From an uncultured Candidatus Saccharibacteria bacterium (GTDB lineage: Bacteria; Patescibacteria; Saccharimonadia; Saccharimonadales; UBA6022): 6,087 nucleotides of DNA. The position numbers and the translations under genes are program-made. The DNA is taken from NCBI GenBank assembly GCA_946479665.1, contig CAMLGO010000053.1:1-6087 (forward strand), written 5' to 3'. Position 1 is the stretch's first letter; every line of letters begins with the position of its first letter. Shown piece after piece: positions 6,020 through 6,087 of the stretch. The notes below the pieces were generated by a model. The model worked only from the letters and a program-made list of their open reading frames with translations. It was not told the DNA's origin and searched no databases.

Positions 6020-6087
6020 ACTCGTCAATAAATCCGCCGCTTTGATGGCTCCAAAGTTTGGCATAGGTGCCTTTTTTGGCGAGCAGT
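6018..6087 (-). CDS. ABC exporter, C-terminal end (partial, runs off right edge)
   Basis: Reading leftward from the right edge, an open frame of 22 codons ends at TAA (6020-6018). The peptide contains LLAKKGTYAKLW followed by SHQSGGFIDE. This matches the typical end of MsbA/LmrA-type ABC exporters, where a helix after the H-loop reads like ELL-x-x-x-G-x-Y-x-x-L-W-x-x-Q. The transmembrane domain, Walker motifs and start lie outside the window. The substrate is unknown. The gene converges on L25 and shares its terminator (5987-6019). Confidence 0.72.
   Translation of the reverse strand, partial: LLAKKGTYAKLWSHQSGGFIDE

Noticed and set aside
1..6087. Recoded stop codons, CRISPR array, tRNA, insertion sequence or defence system
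   Set aside because: All genes read through in the standard code with ordinary stops; no array of repeats, cloverleaf, transposase or defence-type domain was seen on either strand.

Overview
The window looks like a compact, gene-dense chromosomal segment from a small-genome bacterium, most likely a Candidatus Saccharibacteria (TM7) or related Patescibacteria/CPR lineage. This assignment is inference. It rests on the style of the UvrA and L25 proteins, the tight packing, the ABC-exporter tail ending in a WSHQSGGFI-type motif, and promoters built on an extended -10. The standard genetic code fits every gene, which argues against the lineages that recode UGA. I see no mobile element, CRISPR array, rRNA or tRNA, and no gene-free stretch longer than about 180 bases.

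Layout from left to right. (1) A minus-strand gene for a small membrane protein of unknown function runs off the left edge (complement 1-243). (2) A 181-base divergent intergenic region holds a long bulged inverted repeat (296-353) flanked by the -35 positions of both divergent promoters, and a second hairpin at the predicted 5' end of the rightward transcript. (3) A plus-strand lipoprotein gene of unknown function (425-823) is closed by a strong intrinsic terminator. (4) uvrA, for nucleotide excision repair (932-3745), has a promoter so close to its ATG that the mRNA is probably leaderless. (5) A minus-strand two-gene operon encodes a DedA-family membrane transporter (4422-5138) and a PAP2-family lipid phosphatase (3728-4420), separated by one base. 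The PAP2 gene overlaps the 3' end of uvrA by 18 bases, tail to tail. (6) A plus-strand gene for CTC-type ribosomal protein L25 (5235-5972) is preceded by a possible 10-codon upstream ORF that overlaps its start. (7) A bidirectional terminator follows, then the last 22 codons of a minus-strand ABC exporter gene that runs off the right edge.

Functionally the genes are mostly housekeeping: DNA repair (UvrA), translation (L25), envelope lipid handling (DedA plus PAP2, plausibly recycling of the undecaprenyl carrier), and export (ABC transporter). Two unknown envelope proteins sit head to head at the left. I find no clear new multi-gene system. The most unusual signals are non-coding: the 58-base inverted repeat between the divergent promoters, the start-proximal hairpin, and repeated leaderless-type promoter architecture.
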